The notes under the pieces are model-generated. The model had not been told where the DNA came from, searched no databases, and worked only from the letters and a program-made list of their open reading frames with translations. A stretch of DNA of 53,686 nt from positions 1 to 53,686 of the forward strand of contig JAXLZK010000028.1 of the NCBI GenBank assembly GCA_046350935.1. The letters are read 5' to 3'. The DNA is from Nitrobium sp046350935 (GTDB taxonomy: Bacteria; Nitrospirota; Thermodesulfovibrionia; Thermodesulfovibrionales; Dissulfurispiraceae). Shown here piece by piece: positions 17,328 to 26,289 of the stretch (its first letter is position 1; every line of letters starts with the position of its first letter). A program made the position numbers and the translations under genes.

Positions 17328-17857
17328 AGCATTCTCAGGGGGTGTCCGAGGAGGAGGAAGAGGATCCCCATGATGATCACCTGTACGATCCATCCGATGA
17401 TGCAGACCCCCACCGCCCGCAGAGTGCTGGTGTAATCGAGGGCCTGACGCACGCTGATCACCATGGCGACGAGCATCCAGACGGATGCGATGAAGAAGAT
17501 GACCCCGGTGAGTCCCGGGATGATGCCCGCCACCCGGATCATCCCGGGTGCGCTCGAAAACCCGGTGGTGCGCAGCAGCTCACCCAGGTTCGAACGCGTC
17601 TGGGGCTGGGGCAGCAGCTTCGTGCCGATGAGATAGGTGAGGTACGCCCAGAAAAACCAGCCCGCGATGGCGGTGATTGTTCCGGCGATGACGCCGATCG
17701 CGCCGCCCTTTGTGATGCTTCCCACCCCTGCCGCAAGGCTGGACAGGATCACTACCGTCATTGCCTGGGAGATCGCGTTTTCGTCCTCCTCCACCTCTTC
17801 GTACACCCGGGCATCCAGACGGGCGGCGCTGAGAATCCGGTCTTTAAAACTGGTCAT
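17324..17857 (-). CDS. Yip1-family integral membrane protein
   Basis: A 177-residue protein with about four or five hydrophobic segments after a short soluble N-terminus (MTSFKDRILSAARLDARVYE). The layout matches Yip1-domain proteins of bacteria, whose role is unknown. GGGGAGG just upstream fixes the ATG at 17857. It overlaps the radical SAM gene by ATGA and is the first gene of the yip1-radical SAM-polyketide synthase operon, so it may help membrane handling of the product (inference only). Confidence 0.7.
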   Translation of the reverse strand: MTSFKDRILSAARLDARVYEEVEEDENAISQAMTVVILSSLAAGVGSITKGGAIGVIAGTITAIAGWFFWAYLTYLIGTKLLPQPQTRSNLGELLRTTGFSSAPGMIRVAGIIPGLTGVIFFIASVWMLVAMVISVRQALDYTSTLRAVGVCIIGWIVQVIIMGILFLLLGHPLRML

Positions 17858-18220
17858 GATTTCCTCCCCGTGCATGCACTGCGTGAATACCGTATGGAGA
17901 ATGCCTTTCAAGGGTGTGCAGACACACCTTACCACAATTATACCGTTTTGCGCCGCCATTGCAATGTGCTTCGTTTCCGCGCTTCCGCTCCTGTTTGACA
18001 GCCCCCCCTTTAAAGGATATACTTCTACAGAGCATCCGGCAGAAGGTGCGCACCCGAAAAGCCGTCGTTCCGCTCCGCGTGCGGGGACGACGGGAGCAGG
18101 CCCTCCGCAGGAGCTGCTCGTGCCCGCTTTGTGCGGTGCTCCGGAAAAGGGTTCCCTTTCAGGAGAAGGTGCGTCCTGTCAGGGCGGCATCGTAGAGACC
18201 GAAAGCGTACGGAAGACCCA
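17858..18220 (+). promoter_or_regulatory. ftsH promoter and long structured leader
   Basis: TTGACA (17995-18000) and TATACT (18018-18023) are separated by exactly 17 bases, a near-perfect sigma-70 promoter. Transcription would start near 18030, leaving a leader of about 190 nt before ftsH. Within it CCGTCGT (18062-18068) pairs with ACGACGG (18087-18093), and CCGC/GCGG extends the stem. The region 17858-17990 upstream holds the Yip1 operon promoter area; no gene is supported in it. Confidence 0.65.
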
Positions 18221-20158
18221 ATGGCCGATACTCCTCCCGGAAGAGGACCGAAAGAGATGCACCCCACCGGCGGCATGGGGCCGCACTGGAAGGCGATCGC
18301 CGCCCTCCTGCTCATAGCGGCGCTCATGTACGCATGGAGCACGTATGTCGGTACGGAGGGGGGGCAGACCACCGCTCCGGCGAGCTACAGCCGCTTTATC
18401 GAGCAGCTGAACGCCGGCAACATAAAGGCGGTGACCATAAAGGACCAGCGGGTGGACGTGGAGCTCTACCGGGAAGTCTCTCTCAAGATTCCTGGAGAGC
18501 CGAAGTCCGCCCCTGTCAGGAGCTTTCACACCTTTCTCCCTCCCTTCCAGGGGGAGGGACTGCTCACCTCCCTTCAGGAGAAGGGAGTGACCATCACTGT
18601 CAAGCCGCAGGAGAAGGGCTCTTTCCTCGGGCAGATGCTTGTCTGGATACTTCCCTGGCTGCTGATCATCGGCTTCTGGATCTTCATGATGCGGCGCACC
18701 CAGCAGATGCAGGGAGGGCCAGGCGGTCTTTTCGGCTTCGGGGCGAGCAAGGCCAAGCTGTATGACGTCAAAAAATCGACCGTAACCTTCAGGGATGTCG
18801 CGGGAATGGAGTACGTGAAGAAGGACCTGATGGAGACGGTAGACTTCCTGAAGAAGCCCGAGAAATACAGGAGACTCGGCGCAAAAATCCCCAAAGGCGT
18901 GCTCCTCGCGGGCTATCCGGGTACGGGGAAGACGCTCCTCGCCCGCGCCACCGCGGGAGAGGCAGGGGTGCCCTTCTACAGCATCAGCGCCTCCGAGTTC
19001 ATCGAAATGTTCGTGGGGGTGGGCGCCTCGCGCGTCAGGGACATGTTCAAAAAGGCGAAAGAAGCGCAGCCGAGCATCATTTTTATCGACGAGATCGACG
19101 CGGTGGGCCGCACGCGCGGGGCAGGCCTCGGGGGCGGGCATGACGAGAGGGAGCAGACCCTCAACCAGCTCCTCAGCGAGATGGACGGCTTCGAGCCCAA
19201 CGAGGAGGTCATTGTGATGGCCGCGACCAACCGGCCCGACGTGCTCGATCCCGCCCTGCTCCGTCCGGGGAGGTTCGACCGCCGCATTCTCATCGACCGG
19301 CCCGGCCTGCACGAGCGCCGGGCCATCCTCGAGGTGCACACACGGAACAAACCGATTGCGGGCGATGTCGAGCTCGAAAGCATTGCCCGCGGCACCCCCG
19401 GCATGACCGGCGCCGACCTCGAAAACCTCGCAAACGAGGCCGCCCTCATCGCCATTCGGAAGAATAAGGACAAAATCTACCGGGAAGATTTCGAGGAGGC
19501 GCGGGATATCATCCTGATGGGCGCGATCCGGGGCGAACCGATCAGCGATATGGAGAAGAGGATCACCGCATACCACGAATCGGGGCATGCCCTCGTCGCC
19601 TGGATCCTCCCCAATACCGATCCCCTCCACAAGGTGAGCATCATTCCGCGGGGAATGGCGATGGGGGTGACCCAGCTCCTGCCCGAAGAGGACAGGCACT
19701 ACTATCCGCAGTCATATCTGATGAACAGGCTGAGCGTGGCACTGGCCGGGATGGTGGCGGAGAAGATCGTCTTCAACGACACGAGCACCGGCGCGCAGAG
19801 CGACCTGAAGGAGGCCACCTCCCTTGCTGAGAAGATGGTGGCGCAGTGGGGCATGAGCGACAAGGTCGGCCCCGTAAGCCTGGGGAGAGGGGAGGAACAC
19901 CCCTTCCTCGGGCGGGAACTGGCCCAGCCGAAGCGGTACAGCGAGAACATGGCGTGGCTTATGGACCAGGAGATACGGCGGCTGATCGTCGAGGCGGAGG
20001 CGAAGGCAGGCAGGATCCTGAGAGAAAACCGGCATGTCCTCGAAAGCCTGGCCGAGGCCCTGATGAGGGAGGAGGTCCTGGACAAGACCGCGATAGAACG
20101 TATCATCGAGGAGTCGAAAATAAAGGAGACGGACGGAAAAGGGGCACCCGTAGGGTGA
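18221..20158 (+). CDS. ftsH: ATP-dependent zinc metalloprotease FtsH
   Basis: A 645-residue membrane AAA+ protease. Two transmembrane segments (AIAALLLIAALMYAW; a second near LVWILPWLLIIGFWIF) flank a periplasmic loop. The AAA module has Walker A GYPGTGKTLLARA (usually GPPGTGKT), pore loop FVGVGASRVRD, Walker B IIFIDEIDAVG and SRH ATNRPDVLDPALLRPGRFDR. The protease domain has HESGH and the distal DTSTGAQSDLKEAT region. It degrades misfolded membrane proteins and regulators. The ATG at 18221 has GGAAG upstream. The following gene overlaps its stop (GTGA). An unusual Tyr replaces the first Pro of Walker A. Confidence 0.95.
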   Translation: MADTPPGRGPKEMHPTGGMGPHWKAIAALLLIAALMYAWSTYVGTEGGQTTAPASYSRFIEQLNAGNIKAVTIKDQRVDVELYREVSLKIPGEPKSAPVRSFHTFLPPFQGEGLLTSLQEKGVTITVKPQEKGSFLGQMLVWILPWLLIIGFWIFMMRRTQQMQGGPGGLFGFGASKAKLYDVKKSTVTFRDVAGMEYVKKDLMETVDFLKKPEKYRRLGAKIPKGVLLAGYPGTGKTLLARATAGEAGVPFYSISASEFIEMFVGVGASRVRDMFKKAKEAQPSIIFIDEIDAVGRTRGAGLGGGHDEREQTLNQLLSEMDGFEPNEEVIVMAATNRPDVLDPALLRPGRFDRRILIDRPGLHERRAILEVHTRNKPIAGDVELESIARGTPGMTGADLENLANEAALIAIRKNKDKIYREDFEEARDIILMGAIRGEPISDMEKRITAYHESGHALVAWILPNTDPLHKVSIIPRGMAMGVTQLLPEEDRHYYPQSYLMNRLSVALAGMVAEKIVFNDTSTGAQSDLKEATSLAEKMVAQWGMSDKVGPVSLGRGEEHPFLGRELAQPKRYSENMAWLMDQEIRRLIVEAEAKAGRILRENRHVLESLAEALMREEVLDKTAIERIIEESKIKETDGKGAPVG

Positions 20159-20742
20159 GGGAGACAAAGAGCATCGTATTTCTCGGCGATTCGTTGACGG
20201 AGTTTTTTGACTGGCAGCAGCGGTTTCCGGAGCACCGGGTGATGAATCTCGGCATCGCGGGAGAGACGGTGGACGGGCTTTTGGGCCGCATGGACAGGGT
20301 TCTGCTCGCCCTCCATGATCCCGATCTCGTTTTCGTCATGTCCGGCATCAATAATATCGCGATGGAAGACCGTGAGATCGCGGGTCCCTATAAGAAAGTC
20401 ATCAACAAGCTGGTCTCTTCCTACGAAAGGGCCGCCATCGTGGTGCAGAGCATCCTGCCGGTCGAGCTGTCTTGGGTGGATAACGGGGTGATCAGGGAGC
20501 TCAACGCTTCCCTGCGTGAGCTCGCCCTCACCTACCGGGCTGGATACCTCGATCTCCACCCCCTCTTCCTCGACCCCTCCGGAAAGCCCGACAGGTCCCT
20601 CCTCCTCGGCGACGGGGTCCATCTGAGCGAAAAGGGCTACGCCGTCTGGTCCCGTGCGGTGGAAGACCTCCTTTTGCATTCCCTGCATCCTCCGGCCTCC
20701 CGCCTTCCTTCACCCGGCAGTGAGGAGAGAGAAGTCGAATGA
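20155..20742 (+). CDS. SGNH/GDSL-family hydrolase
   Basis: A 195-residue protein with the SGNH residues: Ser13 in VFLGDSLTEF, Gly in NLGIAGETVDGLLGR, Asn in MSGINNIAME, and the Asp-x-x-His pair in DGVHLSEKGY (Asp153, His156). These are esterases or acyl hydrolases; the substrate is unknown. The start is GTG at 20155, overlapping the ftsH stop as GTGA; reading further upstream is only a shadow of ftsH. No signal peptide is evident. The gene ends in an ATGA overlap with the aminotransferase. Confidence 0.88.
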   Translation: MRETKSIVFLGDSLTEFFDWQQRFPEHRVMNLGIAGETVDGLLGRMDRVLLALHDPDLVFVMSGINNIAMEDREIAGPYKKVINKLVSSYERAAIVVQSILPVELSWVDNGVIRELNASLRELALTYRAGYLDLHPLFLDPSGKPDRSLLLGDGVHLSEKGYAVWSRAVEDLLLHSLHPPASRLPSPGSEEREVE

Positions 20743-21893
20743 TTCCGAAACGGGTCGAAGAAATGTCGTCGTTCATTGTCATGGACGTCCTCGAAAAAGC
20801 CAAGGAGATGGAGCGGGCAGGGACCGGCATCATTCATCTCGAAATAGGGGAGCCCGACTTCGGGGTGCCCGACTGCGTGCGCGAGGCGCTCTGCAGGGCG
20901 GTGCGGGACGGGCATACGCACTATACACACAGCCTCGGCATGATCGAACTTCGGGAGGCGGTCTGCGAATTTTACGAGGGCAAGTACGGCGTCCGCATCG
21001 ACGCGGATCGGGTCGTCATCAGCTCCGGGACCTCTCCCGCCATGTTGAGCATGTTTTCGGTGCTTTTGGAAACGGAGGACGAGGTGATCATCTCCGACCC
21101 CTACTATGCGTGCTATCCAAATTTCATCACTTTCCTCGGGGGAAAGACGGTCACGGTGCCGGTGTATGAAAAAGACGGTTTTCACTACAGGCCTGAAGCC
21201 GTCCGCGAGGCTGTCACCGCGAAAACGAAAGCGATTGTCGTCAATTCCCCTGCCAATCCGACCGGCAGCGTGCTGCCCAAAGACCGCCTCGAAGCGATCA
21301 GCACGATCGGCCCCTGCGTCGTTTCCGACGAAATCTATCATGGCCTGGTGTACGAGGGAGCCGAGCATACGATCCTGGAATGCACCGATAACGCCTTTGT
21401 CCTGAACGGTTTCTCAAAGGCCTTTGCCATGACGGGGCTGCGGCTTGGGTATCTGATCGCGCCGCAGCGCTTTGTCCGCCCTCTCCAGAAGATCCAGCAG
21501 AACTTTTTCCTCTCTCCCAATTCGGTGGTCCAGATCGCCGGAGTCGCCGCTCTCCGGGAGGCGGACGGCGAAGTCGCGCGGATGAGAGCCCTCTACAACG
21601 AGAGGAGACGGTACATGATCGACCGGCTCAGGGAGATCGGCTTCGGAATTACCGTCGAGCCCACCGGCGCCTTTTATGTGTTTGCCGACGCGCGGCATAT
21701 CCTGAGCGATTCCTACCGGCTCGCTTTTGAGATATTGGAAAAGGCGCATGTCGGCGTAACGCCCGGCATCGATTTCGGCAGAGGGGGGGAGGGGTATCTC
21801 CGGTTCTCCTATGCGAATTCGATGGAAAACATAGCGGAAGGGCTGGACAGGATCGAGAGATATCTGAAGAACAGAGAGAGCAAACAGGCGTGA
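20739..21893 (+). CDS. pyridoxal-phosphate aminotransferase, class I/II
   Basis: A 384-residue fold-type I enzyme with IIHLEIGEPDFGVP at the N-terminus, the Asn-Pro motif VNSPANPTGSVL, Asp-Tyr in VVSDEIYHGLVYEG, and the PLP lysine in VLNGFSKAFAMTGLRLGY. It ends with LRFSYANSMENIAEGLDRI, including the substrate-carboxylate Arg. The exact amino acid specificity cannot be told. It starts in an ATGA overlap with the hydrolase, so ftsH-hydrolase-aminotransferase is one operon. Confidence 0.93.
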   Translation: MIPKRVEEMSSFIVMDVLEKAKEMERAGTGIIHLEIGEPDFGVPDCVREALCRAVRDGHTHYTHSLGMIELREAVCEFYEGKYGVRIDADRVVISSGTSPAMLSMFSVLLETEDEVIISDPYYACYPNFITFLGGKTVTVPVYEKDGFHYRPEAVREAVTAKTKAIVVNSPANPTGSVLPKDRLEAISTIGPCVVSDEIYHGLVYEGAEHTILECTDNAFVLNGFSKAFAMTGLRLGYLIAPQRFVRPLQKIQQNFFLSPNSVVQIAGVAALREADGEVARMRALYNERRRYMIDRLREIGFGITVEPTGAFYVFADARHILSDSYRLAFEILEKAHVGVTPGIDFGRGGEGYLRFSYANSMENIAEGLDRIERYLKNRESKQA

Positions 21894-22031
21894 GCGAGGA
21901 GGGGGTATCAGGAGAGCAGGGATATGCCCCCGCTTTTCATCACCCCCGCTTCCGGCAGCGGTCCGGCGCGAAATGAGGAGTTGGTGGTATAATGGTTCCA
22001 TCATCAGGACGGATCTCTACCGGGGTGGGCC

Positions 22032-22679
22032 ATGGAAAATGAGGGCGCAGGGCTGAGCAGGAAAGAATATCAGGTGCTCGTCGAACAGGCGCCCATTATG
22101 GTCTGGCGTGCTTCAACCTCGACCGAGTGCGATTATTTCAATGCGCGATGGCTTGCCTTCACGGGGCGCACGATGGAGCAGGAGCGGGGAAACGGCTGGG
22201 CGGAAGGGGTGCATCCCGACGATTTCCAAAAATGCCTCGCTATCTACCTCACCTCGTTCAAAAGGCGGGAAGTCTTCGAAATGGAGTATCGCCTTCGGAG
22301 ACATGACGGGGTCTACCGCTGGATTTTCGACCGGGGAGCCCCCTTTTATGACGAGAGCGGTGTTTTTCTGGGCTACATCGGAAGCTGCATGGACGTAACG
22401 GACAAGGTCGAGGCCCAGGAAGCGCTGTGCAAGGCCCGGGAAGAAGAAATAGCGCATTTGAAAGAGTTGATCCCGATTTGCTCTACCTGCAAGAAGATAC
22501 GCGACGACAAGGGGTATTGGACCCAGGTGGAGTCCTACATGGCGAAGTATATCAAGGCCGATTTCAGCCACAGCATCTGCCCGGAATGCCTGCAGAGGCT
22601 GTACCCTGAGCAGTGTAAAAGAAGATCCGACAGGGAGAAAGGATGTGCCGGAGGCGCGAAACCGCCCGCTCCGCGATGA
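22032..22679 (+). CDS. PAS-domain sensor with C-terminal cysteine motif, no output domain
   Basis: A 215-residue protein. Residues about 10-130 form a PAS/PAC domain (QAPIMVWRASTS, GWAEGVHPDDFQ, EYRLRRHDGVYRWIFDRGAP, GYIGSCMDVTD). A short coiled linker is followed by ELIPICSTCKKIRDDKGYW and later SHSICPECLQRLYPE, two CxxC pairs that may bind a metal. The latter block is often seen after PAS domains in sensor proteins. No kinase or cyclase is present, so it may sense or scaffold. A TATAAT at 21988-21993 lies 38 bases before the ATG. Domain identity is firm; role unknown. Confidence 0.82.
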   Translation: MENEGAGLSRKEYQVLVEQAPIMVWRASTSTECDYFNARWLAFTGRTMEQERGNGWAEGVHPDDFQKCLAIYLTSFKRREVFEMEYRLRRHDGVYRWIFDRGAPFYDESGVFLGYIGSCMDVTDKVEAQEALCKAREEEIAHLKELIPICSTCKKIRDDKGYWTQVESYMAKYIKADFSHSICPECLQRLYPEQCKRRSDREKGCAGGAKPPAPR

Positions 22680-22700
22680 TCCGGCGCCCGCGTCCGTGAC

Positions 22701-23534
22701 CTACTTCGGCAGCAGGATTTCGAGGAGGCGGTCCAGCTCGTCCAGCGAGTAGTACTCGATCTCGATCTTTCCCCTCTTCGCCTTGTGCTGTATCCGCACC
22801 TTCGTTCCGAGCGACCTGATGAGCTGGTGCTCGAGCTCCTCCACCTCGGGCAGCTTGTCCTTCCTCTTCTTCGCTTTGGACGGCGAATCCTCCGCCGACT
22901 TCTTGCAAAGCGCCTCGGCGGCCCTCACGCTCAGCCCGCCGCTGATGATCCGGTTGGCGGCCTCGATCTGCTTCTGCCGGCTTTCGAGGGAGAGCAGCGC
23001 CTTGGCGTGCCCCAGGGTAAGGCTGCTGTTGTTGATGAGCGCCTTGATTTCGTCGGGCAGCTTCAGGATGCGCAGGTAGTTGGCGATGGTCGCCCTGTCT
23101 TTGCTCACCCGCTGGGAGAGGGCCTCCTGGGTGAGGTTGAACTCCTTGAGGAGCCGCTGGAGCGCGTCCGCCGTCTCGATGGGGTTGAGCTCTTCCCGCT
23201 GGATGTTCTCGATGAGGGCGATCTCGATGGCGTCCTGGGAGGAGACGTCCTTGATGAGGGCGGGGATCTTCTTCAAGCCCGCGAGAGTCGCCGCTCTCCA
23301 CCGTCTCTCCCCGGCGATGAGCCGGAAGGCGCCGTCCGCGAGCCGCGATACGATGACCGGCTGGAGCACGCCCTTCTCCTTAATGGATGCGGAAAGATCC
23401 TGCAGGGCCTCATCCCTGAATACCTTCCTCGGCTGGTACTCGTTCGGCCGTATCTTGTCGATGTCGATCTTGATGACCTCGTCCCCCTTTTCGGGGAGCA
23501 GGGCCTCAAGCCCCTTGCCGAGCGCCGCTTTCAT
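22701..23534 (-). CDS. parB: chromosome partitioning protein ParB
   Basis: A 277-residue ParB/Spo0J. It begins KAALGKGLEALLP, then the ParB nuclease-like domain with IDIDKIRPNEYQPRKVF and the CTP-binding GERRWRAA motif. The helix-turn-helix segment (NLTQEALSQRVSKDRATIAN) and a C-terminal dimerisation region follow. It binds parS and spreads as a CTP-dependent clamp. It overlaps parA by 29 nt. No consensus parS 16-mer was found by eye in the window. Confidence 0.95.
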   Translation of the reverse strand: MKAALGKGLEALLPEKGDEVIKIDIDKIRPNEYQPRKVFRDEALQDLSASIKEKGVLQPVIVSRLADGAFRLIAGERRWRAATLAGLKKIPALIKDVSSQDAIEIALIENIQREELNPIETADALQRLLKEFNLTQEALSQRVSKDRATIANYLRILKLPDEIKALINNSSLTLGHAKALLSLESRQKQIEAANRIISGGLSVRAAEALCKKSAEDSPSKAKKRKDKLPEVEELEHQLIRSLGTKVRIQHKAKRGKIEIEYYSLDELDRLLEILLPK

Positions 23535-24285
23535 TCAGAATCTCCTTTGCGAGGGAAAGATAGCTCTGTGCCCCCTTCGAGCGGGCGTCATAGAGGATGG
23601 CGGGCTTCCCGTGGCTGGGGGCCTCGCCGAGGGTGACGTTCCGCGGGATCATGGTCGTGTACACCTTCTCCTTGAAAAACTTCTTCACCTCCTCCTCAAC
23701 CTGGCGTGCGAGGGTGTTCCGGGCGTCGAACATGGTGAGGAGAATCCCTTCGATGTCGAGCGAGGGGTTGAACGCCCCCCGCACCAGCTTCAGCGTCCGC
23801 GAGAGGAGCCCGAGACCCTCCAGAGAGTAGTATTCGCACTGGACCGGGACGATGACGGAATCGGCGGCAACAAGGGCGTTCAGGGTCAGGAGCCCGAGGG
23901 AAGGGGGGCAGTCGATAAAGATATAGCGGTACCGGTCCCTGACCCGCGCGAGCTCATTGAGGAGAATCCTCTCCCTCCCGTCCCGCTGCACCAGCTCCAC
24001 TTCCACGCCGAGGAGGTCTATGGTGGAGGGGACGATGTAAAGATGGGGAACGGAGGTCTCCCGGATCGTCTCTTCGAGGGGGGATCCTCCCGTATAGATG
24101 TCGTAGAGGCTTTTTTGTACGGAATCCCTGTCGATCCCGAGCCCGCTGGTGAGGTTTCCCTGGGGGTCCGTGTCGATGACGAGGATGTCCTTTTCCGCAA
24201 GGGCGAGCGACGCCGAGAGATTGACCGTCGTGGTCGTCTTCCCCACCCCGCCCTTTTGATTGGCAATGACGATTACTTTTCCCAT
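23506..24285 (-). CDS. parA: chromosome partitioning ATPase ParA/Soj
   Basis: A 259-residue deviant-Walker ATPase: KGGVGKTTTTVNLS with the signature lysine, DTDPQGNLTSGLG, and IFIDCPPSLGLLTLNAL. It moves ParB-parS complexes over the nucleoid. It is followed by parB with a 29-nt overlap, and lies about 14 kb from dnaA, as expected for an origin-proximal par locus. The upstream gene is PBP1A on the same strand. Confidence 0.95.
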   Translation of the reverse strand: MGKVIVIANQKGGVGKTTTTVNLSASLALAEKDILVIDTDPQGNLTSGLGIDRDSVQKSLYDIYTGGSPLEETIRETSVPHLYIVPSTIDLLGVEVELVQRDGRERILLNELARVRDRYRYIFIDCPPSLGLLTLNALVAADSVIVPVQCEYYSLEGLGLLSRTLKLVRGAFNPSLDIEGILLTMFDARNTLARQVEEEVKKFFKEKVYTTMIPRNVTLGEAPSHGKPAILYDARSKGAQSYLSLAKEILNESGARQGA

Positions 24286-24304
24286 AAGAGCCTTATTGTA
24301 TCAT

Positions 24305-24401
24305 GTAAAGACAGAGTAAAGACAGGTAGCGGTAAAGGGAGAGAGTAAAGCGGTCTTTTTGTTTTTTCTCAACCTTTCCCTTTCCCTGTCTTTATTCTGT
24401 C
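24305..24401. repeat. AGTAAAGACAG repeat with long inverted copy (PBP1A-parA spacer)
   Basis: TGTAAAGACAG and AGTAAAGACAG stand in tandem at 24305-24326. GACAGARTAAAGACAGG at 24310-24326 has an inverted copy at 24385-24401 that differs at one position. The pair could form a hairpin of about 92 bases; its far arm covers the last codons of the PBP1A gene. The same word recurs in the pyrimidine tract near 26400. Confidence 0.6.
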
Positions 24402-26176
24402 CTGCTTTGTTTCATGAACTCGATCCAGATGGGGAGGGCGGCCTTTGCCCCGGCCTCCTTTGCGCCGATCGGCTTATGGTTGTCCCTTCCCACCCATACT
24501 CCCACGACCAGCCGGTCGTCGAACCCGATGAACCACGCGTCGGAGAAATCGTTGGTGGTTCCGGTCTTCCCGTACACCGGCCTGCCCAGCTCCTTCGCCT
24601 TGGTGGCCGTCCCCATCTCCACCACCGCCCCCAGGAGCTCCCGCATCTTCTCCACCGCCTCCGGGGGGAGCACTTCCTCGGAGCTGGGGTAGACCTCTTC
24701 CAGGGAGACGCCCTCCCGGGTGAGGACCCGCTCGTAAGAGACGGGCTCCATTCTCCTTCCGGTGGCGAAGACCCCGTAGGCGGAGGTGAGCTCCAGCAGG
24801 GTGACATCGGAAGCGCCGAGGGCGAGGGGAAGGTAGGGGTGAAGGGTGCTCTTTATCCCGCATCGTTTCGCCAGGGTGATGATGGTGTCGATCCCTATGC
24901 TATGGGCGAGGCGGACCGTGGCGGTATTCAGGGAGAGGGCGAGCGCCTTTTTCAGCGTGACGGGGCCGCGGTACTCCCCGTCGTAATTCCGGGGGGACCA
25001 GGAGAGCCCCGCCCGCGCTCCGGGGAAGGAGATCGGCTCGTCCAGGACGGTATCTTCCGTCGACATCCCCTTTTCGAGGGCGGCGCTGTAAACGAAGGGC
25101 TTGAAGGCGGAGCCCGGCTGGCGGAGGGCCAGGGTCGCCCTGTTGAACTGGGTCTCCCAGAAATCGTTTCCTCCCACCATCGCCTTTATCTGCCCGGTCT
25201 GCGGGTCGAGGGCGATCAGGGCCGCCTGCACGCCGGGGCTCACCCGCTTGTTGATCTCCCGTATCCCGTTCTGCACCGCCTCCTCGGCGATTTTCTGCAG
25301 GGCGAAGTTGATGGTGGAGTGGATGCGGAGACCCGACGTATAGATCTTTTCTCCGTAGCGCGCCTCGAGCTGCTGCCGGAGGAATTCCACGAAATAGGGG
25401 GCTTCATACTTCCTGTTATGGGGAGCGGTGGGAAGGGGCTCCGCACCGGCCCTTTCGTACTCCTCCCGGGAGATGAAGCCGCTCTGGAGCATCTTCTTCA
25501 GCACCGTCTGCTTCCGCAGCAGGGCCTTTTCAGGGCTCTTGAACGGAGAATACTGGGAGGGGGCCTTCTGCAGGCCGGCGAGCAGGGCGGTCTCTCCCAG
25601 GGAGAGGTCGGTGAGGGTCTTGCCGAAATAGGTCTGGGCAGCGGCCTCGATGCCGTAGGCCCGTGCGCCGAAGTACGCTTTGTTCAGGTACATGCCCAAT
25701 ATTTCATCCTTTGTGTAGCGCTTCTCGATCTGGGCGGAAATGATCGTTTCCTTTATCTTCCGCGCAACGCTCTTCTCCGGCCTCAGGAAGAGCATCTTCG
25801 TCAATTGCTGGGTGATGGTGCTCCCCCCCTCCACAATGCTCTGCGCCATGATGTCCTTGTAAAAGGCGCGCAGGATGCCGATGAAATCGACCCCCGGATG
25901 TGAGTAGAACCGCTGGTCCTCGATGGCGATGAAGGCTTTCTTCACCTGGCCCGGGATCTTGTAGTGCGGGACAAAGTTCCGCCGCTCCAGGTAGAGCTCG
26001 GCAAGAGTCGTGCCCTCCGAGGAGTAGACGAATGAGGACTCGATGGGGGTGTAGGTTTCGAGGGATCTCACTTCGGGAAGGTCTGAGAAGCTCCAGTACA
26101 GAAAACCGCCGAAACCGCCGAGGCATAATGCGAAAAAAGGGAGAAGCAAAAAGCGTGTCCACTTCGGGGAAGACAT
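24392..26176 (-). CDS. mrcA: penicillin-binding protein 1A (bifunctional)
   Basis: A 594-residue class A PBP. After one N-terminal membrane helix, the GT51 glycosyltransferase has EDQRFYSHPGVDF and GGSTITQQLTK and RKIKETIIS. The transpeptidase follows with the SxxK motif in GSAFKPFVYSAA, SLN in LALSLNTATVRLA and KTGTTNDFSDAWFIG. It polymerises and cross-links peptidoglycan. A TATAAT (minus strand, 26183-26188) ends 6 nt before the ATG, so the message may be leaderless. It is the nearest gene upstream of parA. Confidence 0.95.
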   Translation of the reverse strand: MSSPKWTRFLLLPFFALCLGGFGGFLYWSFSDLPEVRSLETYTPIESSFVYSSEGTTLAELYLERRNFVPHYKIPGQVKKAFIAIEDQRFYSHPGVDFIGILRAFYKDIMAQSIVEGGSTITQQLTKMLFLRPEKSVARKIKETIISAQIEKRYTKDEILGMYLNKAYFGARAYGIEAAAQTYFGKTLTDLSLGETALLAGLQKAPSQYSPFKSPEKALLRKQTVLKKMLQSGFISREEYERAGAEPLPTAPHNRKYEAPYFVEFLRQQLEARYGEKIYTSGLRIHSTINFALQKIAEEAVQNGIREINKRVSPGVQAALIALDPQTGQIKAMVGGNDFWETQFNRATLALRQPGSAFKPFVYSAALEKGMSTEDTVLDEPISFPGARAGLSWSPRNYDGEYRGPVTLKKALALSLNTATVRLAHSIGIDTIITLAKRCGIKSTLHPYLPLALGASDVTLLELTSAYGVFATGRRMEPVSYERVLTREGVSLEEVYPSSEEVLPPEAVEKMRELLGAVVEMGTATKAKELGRPVYGKTGTTNDFSDAWFIGFDDRLVVGVWVGRDNHKPIGAKEAGAKAALPIWIEFMKQSRTE

Positions 26177-26182
26177 GCCCCT

Positions 26183-26188
26183 ATTATA
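26183..26188 (-). promoter_or_regulatory. extended -10 box directly before PBP1A
   Basis: The minus strand reads TGGTATAAT then AGGGGC then ATG. This is a perfect extended -10 whose expected start site falls on or next to the initiation codon, giving a leaderless or nearly leaderless transcript. Confidence 0.55.
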
Positions 26189-26289
26189 CCAGCAAAGCAG
26201 GAAACGGTGTAAACCGGGTCAGATAGGGGGCGAGGGTGCACCCTCTTTCTTTGCGAGCGAAGGGAGGCCCTGACTCCCCCTCACCCTCG

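Noticed and set aside
22700..24300. A parS site near parAB
   Set aside because: No TGTTTCACGTGAAACA-like 16-mer found by eye here or elsewhere in the window.
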